NCBI GenBank assembly: GCA_001687465.1 | Contig: LVLI01000094.1 | Location: 1 to 64,000 of the forward strand | From: Halocafeteria seosinensis | Taxonomy: Eukaryota > Sar > Bigyra > Bicosoecida | Direction of reading: 5' to 3' | DNA length: 64,000 nt | Translations under genes and position numbers: made by a program | In this document: piece by piece, positions 55,220 through 64,000 of the stretch | How the letters are laid out: every line of letters starts with the position of its first letter | Position numbering within the stretch: position 1 is the first letter of the stretch | The notes under the pieces: model-generated | What the model saw: only the letters and a program-made list of their open reading frames with translations | What the model was told of the DNA's origin: nothing | The model's database searches: none

Positions 55220-55654
55220 TGCCTTTCGGGCGTCAATTTACACAGACACACAGGTATAGAAGCAGAAAACAACTCGAGGGAAGAATAATTAGCTTCCTTC
55301 CAACACAGTGAGCAGACGATCAATAAGCCAGTAAATTGACAATAACGAGTCAAACGAAACTATTACTTGTAGAAGAAGAGGAGCATGATTTGAATTCCAC
55401 CAACGTTCTTGCCAAAATAATGGTAACCGGAATTTCCCACTCCCAGCAGCCTGGCTGCAAGGAGGAGGAGGGGAATGTTCGATTGGTGGTACTTAGTAAG
55501 CGAAAAAGCTTAGCTTTAACTTTGCTTGACGCGAGATATTACGAGAGCTGCTGGACATGTACAACGTTGTACTGTACTGTCACATGCACCTGAAAGAACG
55601 GTGATGTATAATGCGTGATCAGGTGGTGCAGCAGATGAAGGTAAACAGAATGGT
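55220..55654. other. Spacer between centrin and the palindrome
   Basis: Centrin upstream sequence; only weak ORFs without motifs. The inverted repeat begins at 55655. Confidence 0.5.
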
Positions 55655-56851
55655 GAAGGGTATACAACACGTATGATTATCATTCCCGGGTTACAGTATT
55701 CGTCGAGACTATACCATCAGGACATTTTGCACTACACTGTAGTAGCCTACTACTAGTAGGTAATGACGACAAGCTTAACTACGATCCTTCTTCCGCAAAT
55801 AATGAGCCTTCCCTCGCGGGGTCACAGGACGGGCTTGCTTGACCATCCCGTCGCTACCGTATACGGTGCCACTCTGTTCAAATTGCAATGAAACAGAAGT
55901 GTTGAAAGGGTTGTATACAAAGAGATAGAAGTACCCTTCCACAGGACAGTTGAAGATTTCCTCGGTATTTTGAGTGGCAAAGTAGTCCAACTTCTTCAAC
56001 ACCGTCCATGGTCCACCCTCTTCCAAGTAAGGACTACACCCCATGGAAAGTTCCAGCCCCGATTGCACTGCTGTTGTACCGCTGTTCACTGATACCAACA
56101 AGCAACTTTGGTTGAAGGAACTTCCAGCATAGTCCCACACAATCAGCCAAATGGAACTTTGCGCATCCACAGTCTCTTCATACGGACTCTGATTGCAGTA
56201 TCCAAAGCTCCCATCGTCATTATAGTAGTCGTCGTATGCTCCCAAGCTTTTGCCCCAGACACTTGTACAGGTTGCTAGGAGCATAAGGTAGTAAGTTGCC
56301 ACATGCAAGGTCTTCATTATCTGCAGAGGCACAAAATCCAATATACATGTAGAGGCACAGGTGATGATGGAATGAACCCAACGGACACAAGATCCTCATC
56401 TACCAGTATCTCATCCTCTCGTTTCAAGCCAGGGAAGAGCTCCCATATCATGTACGGTATGTTCGCACTTATCGTAACGACTTCCAACCCCCACATGGTT
56501 TGCAAACGTTCTCCTTTTCATGCTACGACTTCCCCGCCCTTAAGATTCAAGACAAGAAAAGCGAGAACGACAATGCCCATTTCTTTGGGGGAAATCACAG
56601 GGGAACAAAAAGGGTCCCGCTCCGGATCTTTCACGGGAACGGTAGCACACTGACGTTTGATGCGCGGTCTCCGAATCAATCGAAAGAAATGGGTCCTCTA
56701 AAGTTGGTAATGAGTATTCGTATGCGTCGACTCTTTCGTTTTGGGAAAGAAAGAGTTCCGTCGTGACATTTGCAAACAATCCGAATGGTTCCTACATATT
56801 GAAATCTATTTTCTTGGCTCTTTTTCTTTGGGATTCACACAATGAAGATTC
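55655..56851. repeat. Left arm of large inverted repeat
   Basis: Reverse complement of 57287-58558 (right arm). The outer end matches at GAAGGGTATACAACACGT and the inner end at ATGAAGATTC. The arms are 1,197 and 1,272 bp; a 75-bp insertion in the right arm accounts for the difference. It contains the minus-strand secreted-protein gene. Confidence 0.93.
55775..56317 (-). CDS. Secreted protein of unknown function, left copy (180 aa)
   Basis: Starts at ATG 56315-56317, giving a clear signal peptide (MKTLHVATYYLMLLATCTSVWG). The mature part has acidic and aromatic residues (YDDYYNDDGSFGYC), four to five Cys, and segments CLLVSVNSGTT, FNCPVEGYFYLFVYNPFN and a basic C-terminus ending RKKDRS. The beta-rich pattern suggests a small secreted domain; I do not recognise the family. 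A CTGCAG just before ATAATG may be a 5' UTR intron acceptor. The copy on the other arm differs at 13 of 180 residues. Confidence 0.8.
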   Translation of the reverse strand: MKTLHVATYYLMLLATCTSVWGKSLGAYDDYYNDDGSFGYCNQSPYEETVDAQSSIWLIVWDYAGSSFNQSCLLVSVNSGTTAVQSGLELSMGCSPYLEEGGPWTVLKKLDYFATQNTEEIFNCPVEGYFYLFVYNPFNTSVSLQFEQSGTVYGSDGMVKQARPVTPRGKAHYLRKKDRS

Positions 56852-56871
56852 GGCAATATGTTCTCCGGGAG

Positions 56872-56940
56872 GAGCTCTCCGCTAAGGTTAGAGAGCCAGC
56901 GGAGACCCTCCGCCGGAGAGCCCGCGAATCTGCGGTCCGC
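56872..56940. repeat. Inner GC-rich inverted repeat, left half
   Basis: A 69-bp segment (GAGCTCTCCGCTAAGG to TGCGGTCCGC) that is the reverse complement of 57192-57260 with about one mismatch. With the outer arms it makes a nested palindrome around a centre of about 250 bp. Confidence 0.9.
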
Positions 56941-57191
56941 AGCTTACACCTAGAAGTAGTGAAGATGAATATACAGCGCAATGAAATTGGACTTGGTTCC
57001 CTCCAAAAGGCTGTGAGTGAGTGACCTCCAGCACCTACACTTCAAGACCGTCCATCCCCACTTCGGGAAACTACCCAAACCGAAGTTTTCTTTCACTATA
57101 TCCTTCCATATTCTCAACCTTATCGTTCGACTTGGTTTTGGCATATTAGCGGGTGATGTTCTATAGATACTAAAAACATGCGCGGAGAGGC

Positions 57192-57260
57192 GCGGACCGC
57201 AGATTCGCGGGCTCTCCGGCGGAGAGTCTCCGCTGGCTCTCTAACCTTAGCGGAGAGCTC
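57192..57260. repeat. Inner GC-rich inverted repeat, right half
   Basis: Partner of 56872-56940. It is flanked on the right by a GC-rich block (57261-57286) with no partner in the left arm. Confidence 0.9.
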
Positions 57261-57791
57261 CGCGCGGCGCCCGCTGGCGCCCGGAGGAATCTTCATGGTG
57301 TGAATCCCGAAGAAAAAGAGCCAAAGAAACAGATTTCAATATGTGGGAAACCACTCGGATTGTTAACAAATGTCACGACGGAACTCTTTCTTTTCAAAAA
57401 CGAAAAAGTCGACGCATACGAATACTCATTACCAACTTTAGAGGACCCATTTCTTTCGATTGATTCGGAGACCGCGCATCAAACGTCAGTGTGCTACCGT
57501 TCCCGTGAAAGATCCGGAGCGGGACCCTTTTTGTTCCCCTGTGATTTCCCCCAAAGAAATGGGCATTGTCGTTCTCGCTTTTCTTGTCTTGAATCTTAAG
57601 GGCGGGGAAGTCGTAGCATGAAAAGGAGAACGTTTGCAAACCATGTGGGGGTTGGAAGTCGTTACGATAAGTGCGAACATACCGTACATGATATGGGAGC
57701 TCTTCCCTGGCTTGAAACGAGAGGATGAGATACTGGTAGATGAGGATCTTGTGTCCGTTGGGTTCATTCCATCATCACCTGTGCCTCTACA

Positions 57792-57860
57792 AAAAAAAAA
57801 GTTAGAGGATGTGGTCAACTTCCCGGCCGGTGGGCTATCTGTCACATTTGTGTGTGTGTG
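57792..57860 (+). mobile_element. 69-bp insertion (element S2) with 6-bp target duplication
   Basis: The left arm lacks this segment. In the right arm it is flanked by TCTACA on both sides (57786-57791 and 57861-57866), whereas the left arm has TCTACA once. The insert starts with an A10 run, then GTTAGAGGATGTGGTCAACT and a unit nearly identical to S1 (568-624), and ends in (TG)n. Direction of mobilisation is unclear: the A-tract could be a tail of a minus-strand transcript's complement or a Pol III T-run. Confidence 0.8.
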
Positions 57861-57896
57861 TCTACATGTATATTGGATTTTGTGCCTCTGCAGATA

Positions 57897-58439
57897 ATGA
57901 AGACTTTGCATGTGGCAACTTACTACCTTATGCTCCTAGCAACCTGTACAAGTGTCTGGGGCCAAGGCTTGGGAGCATACGACGACTACTATAATGACGA
58001 TGGGAGCTTTGGATACTGCGATCAGAGTCCGTTTGAAGAGACTGTGGATGCGCACAGTTCCACTTGGCTGATTGTGTGGAACGATGCTGGAAGTTCCTTC
58101 AACCAAAGTTGCTTGTTGGTATCAGTGAACAGCGGTACAACAGCAGTGCAATCGGGGCTGGAACTTTCCATGGGGTGCAGTCCATACTGGGAAGACGATG
58201 GACCATGGACGGTGTTGAAGAAGTTGGATTACTTTGCCACTCAAAATACCGAGGAAATCTTCAACTGTCCTGTGGAAGGGTATTTCTATCTCTTTGTATA
58301 CAACCCTTTCAACACTTCTGTTTCATTGCAATTTAAACAGAGTGGCACCTTATATGGTAGCGACGGGATGGTCAAGCAGGCCCGTCCTGTGACCCCGCGA
58401 GGGAAGGCTCATTATTTGCGGAAGAAGGATCGTAGTTAA
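57897..58439 (+). CDS. Secreted protein of unknown function, right copy (180 aa)
   Basis: Same length and signal peptide as the left copy. The 13 substitutions cluster at residues 23-63 and 97-102 (e.g. I/T, Y/D, L/W, G/D) with two near residues 148-153. Synonymous changes number about seven, only about one of them in the first 90 codons. Transcription runs outward from the palindrome centre, opposite to the left copy. The S2 insertion lies 36 bp upstream of the ATG, so the two genes have different 5' leaders. Confidence 0.8.
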   Translation: MKTLHVATYYLMLLATCTSVWGQGLGAYDDYYNDDGSFGYCDQSPFEETVDAHSSTWLIVWNDAGSSFNQSCLLVSVNSGTTAVQSGLELSMGCSPYWEDDGPWTVLKKLDYFATQNTEEIFNCPVEGYFYLFVYNPFNTSVSLQFKQSGTLYGSDGMVKQARPVTPRGKAHYLRKKDRS

Positions 58440-58558
58440 GCTTGTCGTCATTACCTACTAGTAGTAGGCTACTACAGTGTAGTGCAAAATGTCCTGATGG
58501 TATAGTCTCGACGAATACTGTAACCGGGAATGATAATCATACGTGTTGTATACCCTTC

Positions 58559-58919
58559 GGCCATTACAATTAACTATCACGCACGCTACAGGGTCTTATA
58601 CGTGTCATATAACCTTCGGCCTTATCTATCACGCATGGACCACGACTACATCCAGCATGATACAGCCTGGGACACGTTGCTTGCACTGTACGGCCGTTCT
58701 CTCAGGTGTATGTCCCTGTATTGAAGCAGTTCACCTCATATCCCGCATCTAGCACAGAGGATCAATGGGAATCTACATGATCATGTGTATAATATTTGTT
58801 GGTACGTATTAAAGTGCCATGTTCACTGGGAGACCGAATAATCTTCCCCTTGTGTGATCATCCACCACGAATTCCCTGGGGAACCTTATTGTGTGTGTGC
58901 ATTTGGATCTGCTACCCAG
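58559..58919. other. Spacer outside the palindrome
   Basis: Contains a short imperfect direct repeat (CCTTCGGCC, TATCACGCA) at about 58553-58587 and 58612-58637. It also covers the 3' end region of the translation-factor gene. No gene is supported. Confidence 0.5.
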
Positions 58920-61900
58920 CTATTCAGATTCTTGTGATTCAGGTGACTTTAATTGCTCTAAAAAGAGAAAGAACTTCGTTGTCGCGAAAATCGCGTCGCG
59001 CTTCCCAGGTACCTTCTTCGAGGTATCCTCTTTCCACGATAAGAAAGAATCTTCGGGAATTATATCTTCGCGGTATAGTCCCAAGAAACTGCCTTCTGTC
59101 AGTCCCTTCCTTTTGATGTGGTTGAATTCATGGAAAAACTCTTGTAACGAAAACAAAGCTGACGTTCCGCATTCCACACTGTAGTTGCAAAAGTAAGCAA
59201 GAGCGGCACCATATTTTTCGTCCGCGCACCAGCCGGCTCGCACACTTAACTCTCCCCGTGAGTGCACTTCCTGCAAACGAAATATCCAATTATTATCAAC
59301 GTTACTAGTGTAACCAAAACAGTGAATAAACGAAGCACTATGAAAAAATCGCTACGCTGGCTCTCATACCCTTAGGATAAGATATAGGTGACATCACAGG
59401 ATATCAGATTCAAATCTTAATCACCGAGCACTGACAAGACAAGCTCACCACGACAGAGGGAAGGCACTTACCTCCAATACAGTTCGCATCAATCCCATTG
59501 AAACGCTTGAATACGACGCAGATGCAAACGTGTTCTGCAGCTGTTGCATCAGCTCTTTCCCCAAAACGCCTTGCTTCAGCACCCGACGACACTTCTCTTC
59601 AATTTCTTGCAAACTGTAAGACGGGTTCTCTTGTTGTAGGGCTGCCTCTGTGCTCTGCTTTTTCTGTGCAGCTTCCTCTATATGTTCCTTAAGCCATTCA
59701 TTTGCCCGCTTATGAGCCTCTTCTGACAGTGATAAAGTTTGAAACCCAATCTTCTTCCCCTTCGAAATATATTCTTGAAGGACACCAGCAAGGCGCTTTT
59801 CCTCGGCTTCTGTTAAATTGGCCTGAGTAAGATACGTTCCAAATCCTTTCCAAAACTGAGGCTTCCGGATGATTTTCTCATTATCTAGTAGATAATGCAA
59901 CAGAGACTGTATCTGCCTCACTTCACGACCAATTTCAGCAGACTTCAACCGATAAAGTGTCGCCTCTACCATGACATATCTGTAGTCTGTTGGTATTTTC
60001 TCCTCCAAGGCCTGTAGGGCTTGGTCCAGGGCGTTCATAGACATGTTCAACAGATAATCATCAAGAATTGACTCTATGTATTTTCTCGCCGTTTTCTGCA
60101 CAGTTCAAGAAATAGTATATCAAGTATGGAGAGAGAAACGGTATGGTGATTGCGGGGGCATACCTGCGCATGATGAATGTCAATACTTGCCGCTCGCTGT
60201 ATCTCTTCTTTAGGCGGTACAATTGTTGGCTTTTCTGGGGGTGCCATATTAGAGGTATCTAGCGTTTTTTGGCCATCATTTTCAGCTTCATGTGAATCCG
60301 CCGGTGCGGGCTGTGCTTCTTTTTCCCTCCTTGCATTCATGCTAGAAAATGCCGCGGGCACATTCTCTTGTCGAGACCTACCGAACGATCCTTCTGCTCT
60401 ATCCCGAGAAAACGCTGCAGGCAAATTTTCCTGTCGAGGTCTACCGAAGGATCCTTCTGCTCTATCTCGAGAAAAGGGGCCATCTCTGGAGTAAGCGGTA
60501 CGAGAATCTACTTTGGCTGGATCCTGATCAGCAGGTGACCCTCCAAATGGACTACTTCTTTTCGCTCCGTCAAATCCCCGCTGAAACGCAGAAGGGGTAT
60601 CTTGAGTCTTGCTCCGATTGAACGCACCAAATGCTGGCGAATCAGAGCTCTCTCGACCTTCGCCACGTTTGAAAGCAAATGCCGATGATCCACCGGGAGA
60701 CTGTCGATCACCGGAGTCGCGCCTTTCCTCCCGTCTAAATGCCGGATTATCGTCAGGCCTCGAGGCTCCTAAGTAGCCTCGAGTACCTCTTTCTTCATCC
60801 TTCCCAAAGCCACCAAATCCCCTACTGCCTTCCTGTTCCCTTCCAAAGCCACCGAACTTCCTGGTTTCGCCAGACTCAGCATCCCTTCTTCCGTTTCCAA
60901 ATGCACGCGAGCTATCAGAAGACGCTCGGCCAAACGTGCCACCCCATCTCGAACGCGTATTTCCACCGTCAGCGGCCGCATCATTTCGAGTCTGTTCAAA
61001 AAGAACCAGCCAGACTTATGCACGCTGCAAGAAGAAACAAAAAGTGGGTTTGCAGGGCTTACCATTTCAGAAGACGGGGATGTTTCCTTCATTTCTCTAC
61101 GTCGGGAAAGCATAGATCTCGAGAACTTTGAATCCTCTCTGGGTGCTTCCTCGGCGGCGCCACCCGCTTTCAATCCCCGAAGCCGAGCAAATTTATCCCC
61201 ATCGTCTACAGGAGGGGGCGCATCAGCTGGTGGAGCGCGTCTCAGCTGACTAAACTTATCATCGTCTCTATGACTGGCGTCAGTGGAAGACGGGCCTGCT
61301 CTTAGCTTAGCGAATCGGCTATCGTCACTCCCACTGCCACGGCTGGCAGTGGCAGCGGTGGGAGCTCCTCTTCTGATACGAGAGAATCGCTCATCCCCAC
61401 CTCCCGTTTCCGTTGATGGTTGGCTATCTGCTGGTGGTCGATTCCTTATGTCCCCCCAGTCCTGTTCGATTGCCGGCTCTGCTGTAGGTGGTTGAGTGCT
61501 TGCGCCCCCGAACCGAAGTTTCGCAAACTTGTCAGAATCGTCTTCCTCCTGAGCTTCTCCTCCGCCTATTCCCCGAAATTTTGCGAGAGCATCACCCGTG
61601 TCCACTTCATTTTCTTCCGTGGGGTTATTAACTTCCATGTCACCCCATTTCATACCAGTATTATTGTGTGCTTCGGAAGCCGTAGGTTCCCGTGCAACGC
61701 GGCGGAAGTCCCATGTTTCTTCCTCTGAAGACTGAACATTTGGTTGAGACGAAGGCTCTCCCTGTTGCTCGCCTAGAGATGGCCCAGCACCTCTCCAATC
61801 TGCGCACAGGACGCAATTCAAGCATCAGCTGAGAAGTCAACCTCCACAAGATTCACAAACCTTCCACAAAGTCGGCCTCCCCTTCCCCGGCTACGTCCTC

Positions 61901-62159
61901 TTCAGCGCCATAGTCCCGTCTGGCAAACCCATGCCCACCGGCTCTTAAGGAGTCTTCTTTCTTCCTGCAGCGTAATGCAAATGACGTAGACCATGACCAA
62001 GAATGTTCAAATGGGTGTCACAAAACTACAAAAAGCATCGGGGTTTCCCGGCTCCCCTTACCTCCCCGTGGGAGCAGTCGGAAGGGACGACTGCTGTTCG
62101 GCGTTAGGCCCTAGGAATTCTCCCAAGCTCTGCTTCGTCTTTTTCTTTCCACCCGGCAT
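58920..62159 (-). CDS. eIF4B/eIF4G-like translation factor with MA3 and W2 domains
   Basis: Six exons on the minus strand: 62062-62159, 61861-61964, 61063-61799, 60164-60991, 59472-60095 and 58920-59270, encoding 913 aa. The N-terminus (MPGGKKKTKQSLGEFLG) and Trp motifs (DWRGAGPS, TWDFRRVA, MKWGDM, QDWGDIR) recall eIF4B. Exon 3 has six or more copies of a D-KFAKLR-G motif. Exon 4 is Phe/Gly/Arg-rich with a 23-residue internal duplication (FSRDRAEGSFGR-RQEN-PAA). Exon 5 encodes an MA3 domain (about residues 590-700). Exons 5 and 6 end in a W2 domain (EDSFLSWKEDTSKKVPGKRD), as at the eIF4G C-terminus. No MIF4G domain is visible, so eIF4A may be bound through MA3 only. Confidence 0.78.
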
Positions 62160-62381
62160 TTTCGGTGTGCTTGTCTCACCGGTTTCGACCTACAAAAACT
62201 AAAATTTACAGCTAGAGGTCAATATCACCGCAGTATGAAGCATATAACCCAGACTTCCTCATTTTCTTGCTTTTTTGAAGTTGAAGTTGTAAGCACCAGA
62301 AAAGATTGATGCGTTGAAGTAGCAGCGCGGAATTCAAATGAAGTGGAACCTCGACGGGTTGTTGATACTTCAGAGGCTGTT

Positions 62382-63554
62382 ATGCAGGCGTCCGGGGTAG
62401 TTTTCCCAATTGGTTGGCGAAATCTGACGCTTGAAATGAATGAACAGGAAGAAAGGAAAGAATCAGCGTGGGTCACAGGAGATGTCGACTTGGAAAGGAA
62501 ATGGAATCGAGCAGGAGCTGTGAGATCCGGCTGGCCGTCTTTGGATGACACTATCCTTAAGGGCGGGTTTCACCGTAATGAAGTGTGCGACATAACCGGT
62601 CCTTCGGGTATAGGGAAGTCGCAGGTACGGTAGGCTTTCCCAGTGGTTTAACTTCTCTGCTACAACCAAAGCTCGCTCTTTCTGCAGGTACTGGCTAGCG
62701 TCATCGCCAATGCTTTACTAGAGTTCCCAGATCAGCATGTAACGTTGATTAGTGCTCATGCCTGTCATGGACTCCTCATTCGCATTCAAGAATTGGTTCG
62801 GTGCTCTTTAGAGGAGTCCTTCCAGGAAGCATCGGTACGTTACTCGTAGTGGGCATCGCAAATTTGTGTGGCACTTCAGTTTGATGTGGTTCTGAACAGC
62901 ACCAGGCGTTAGTCTCCGAAATACGATCACTACTGAGCAATGTATCTGTGAGAATCGTTTCAGATGTATGGGAAAGTGTAGAAGCGCTTAACTCGACACT
63001 TAAGTTAACGCGACAACAACAGAGAAAGTGTTCAGTCGTTGCGTTTGATGCCCTTTCCGAGGCAATAGACATATCCCAGTTGCTTTCTTTTGGGAAGAAG
63101 TTAGGTACGTATCTTGCAGACCGTCTCCAATGTCAAGTATGGAAAGTTTTCATTGGACTCTAGTGCAGCTCGAGGGATGCAAGCTGAACTTTGCAGATTG
63201 CTATTCCTATGCGCGGAAGAACTCCGTTGTGCTGTAATATGCTCCACACGAGCGTCCCCGTCGCAGCTCGAGGATCCCAACGATAAACTAGAGACAATTT
63301 TGTCAATGCGTTGGATGATTACGCGATGCAAAGTGCTAGCAATGTACCGTCCACATAGCAAGGATGCAAACGAGCAAACGACTTGTGTCGGTCTCGTCTC
63401 CAGCAAATATGAACCTGTAGCGGGCCAAAGTGCGGTCATATCCGTGGAGGATCCATCCCTCGTACCATTCAAGAAAAAGAAGGGAAGTTCTGATTCTACG
63501 ACTCCGCGGCAACCTTTGCTGCGTCCTTGGCATGAATTCAGTGCTCCCGCTTGA
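62382..63554 (+). CDS. RAD51 paralog, RAD51D-like
   Basis: Four exons, 62382-62624, 62688-62834, 62900-63104 and 63169-63554, encode 326 aa, close to human RAD51D (328). Walker A is GPSGIGKSQ at residues 73-81, preceded by SGWPSLDDTILKGGFHRNEV, the RecA-family lead-in. Walker B is SVVAFDALSE. RAD51 paralogs assist RAD51 filament assembly in homologous recombination. The core match (lead-in, GPSG-GKSQ, ICSTRA) fits RAD51D better than XRCC2 or XRCC3, but a search would be needed to fix orthology. Start ATG 62382 is the first in frame. It is divergent from the translation-factor gene, with 222 bp between starts. Confidence 0.75.
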
Positions 63555-63598
63555 ACGAAAGGTTTAGAGGAGTGTCACAGTGACAACTGCGAACAGGC

Positions 63599-64000
63599 AT
63601 GGAGAAACCAAGCAATTCCGGTGCGCTTGATACGCAGAGTATATTTAGGAACGTAATCACAATACTGGCAACATTACTCACAATACTTCTTAGAACTACT
63701 TGTGCTTGGAGACAAGTGCCGAGCTTACATGGCTACTGCTTCCTTTACCATGGTTATTTGGAAATTTATGTGCATGAGCGATGGTCGGTATATGATGGTG
63801 AATGCGTTAAGGAGAATCGCAGAAGACGCCAGATTCGGAACAACTTAAAAAATGTCATCAAGCGCAGCAACCGAAGCGCTGAGGGACGGGCACCTAACGA
63901 GGTTCAAGCATCCAAGGTTTACGATTCCTCTATAGCACTTACGTCGTCGTTTTACTTTTATTCTTTTGTATACGATTCCGAATGTGTCCCGACAAGGGCA
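63599..64000 (+). CDS. 5' part of an unrecognised membrane or secreted protein
   Basis: From ATG 63599-63601 the frame stays open to the window end (134 codons). A hydrophobic segment at about residues 20-36 (NVITILATLLTILLRTTCAW) suggests a signal anchor. It is followed by an aromatic-rich stretch (GYCFLYHGYLEIYVHERW) and a basic segment (KENRRRRQIRNN). No family is recognised. It lies 44 bp after the RAD51D-like stop, on the same strand. Confidence 0.4.
   Translation, partial: MEKPSNSGALDTQSIFRNVITILATLLTILLRTTCAWRQVPSLHGYCFLYHGYLEIYVHERWSVYDGECVKENRRRRQIRNNLKNVIKRSNRSAEGRAPNEVQASKVYDSSIALTSSFYFYSFVYDSECVPTRA

Larger units (their letters stand above)
57287..58558. repeat. Right arm of large inverted repeat
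   Basis: Partner of 55655-56851. The stretch at about 57420-57790 appears identical to the left arm. The outer about 115 bp (58441-58558) differ by one G. Differences concentrate in the coding region and near the centre. Confidence 0.93.

Noticed and set aside
56540-56779. ORF conserved in both palindrome arms upstream of the secreted genes
   Set aside because: Conservation there follows from the arms being almost identical DNA. Two copies from one duplication do not show coding constraint.

Overview
The window is nuclear DNA from a gene-dense eukaryote, probably a microbial eukaryote and possibly an alga. Genes lie on both strands. Many have short introns (about 50-110 nt, one about 310 nt) with GTAAGT/GTACGT/GTATGT-type donors and CAG acceptors. 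The families are purely eukaryotic (clathrin adaptor AP-2 mu, centrin, RPAP1, RBM25, an eIF4G-type W2 domain, a RAD51 paralog). Two genes of bacterial character, a guanine deaminase and a SLOG-fold protein, fit an alga or another protist with transferred genes, but I cannot name the lineage. I rebuilt splice structures by hand from reading frame, splice sites and family conservation.

Layout. 1-5.86 kb is gene-poor: a very AT-rich satellite-like array (1443-2240), a perfect 20-bp hairpin, and rearranged pieces of a sulfotransferase-like gene. 5.86-19.6 kb holds a 1,482-aa nuclear-looking protein of unknown function, RBM25, RPAP1 (stop codons of RBM25 and RPAP1 one base apart) and a SANBR-like BTB protein. 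20-24.4 kb holds a DNAJB-type co-chaperone, then IMP dehydrogenase and a bacterial-type guanine deaminase arranged head to head, an evident guanine-metabolism pair. 24.9-36.1 kb holds an unrecognised protein and two tandem duplications: two secretory JmjC/cupin hydroxylases (exon-for-exon copies) and two TMBIM/Bax-inhibitor-1 genes. 36.6-44 kb holds an R3H-domain protein, AP-2 mu, a TOM1/GPR137-like seven-TM protein and a vanin/pantetheinase-like amidase.

44.2-49.4 kb is one gene for a 1,706-aa protein whose C-terminal half is an array of ten Tudor-like modules. Its first exon was found by splicing and is not part of the long ORF. 50-55.2 kb holds an XPG/Asteroid-type nuclease-fold protein, a SLOG-family protein with a decayed partial copy just upstream, and centrin. 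55.65-58.56 kb is a large imperfect palindrome carrying two divergent copies of a 180-aa secreted protein; its flanks are nearly identical while the coding sequences differ. One arm carries a 69-bp insertion flanked by a 6-bp duplication, a member of a short dispersed repeat seen elsewhere in the window. 58.9-64 kb holds a chimera-like translation factor (eIF4B-like N-terminus, MA3 and W2 domains), a RAD51D-like gene and the start of a gene running off the end.

The strongest candidates for something undescribed are the palindromic secreted-gene pair, the ten-module Tudor array protein, the secretory JmjC pair and the MA3-W2 factor.
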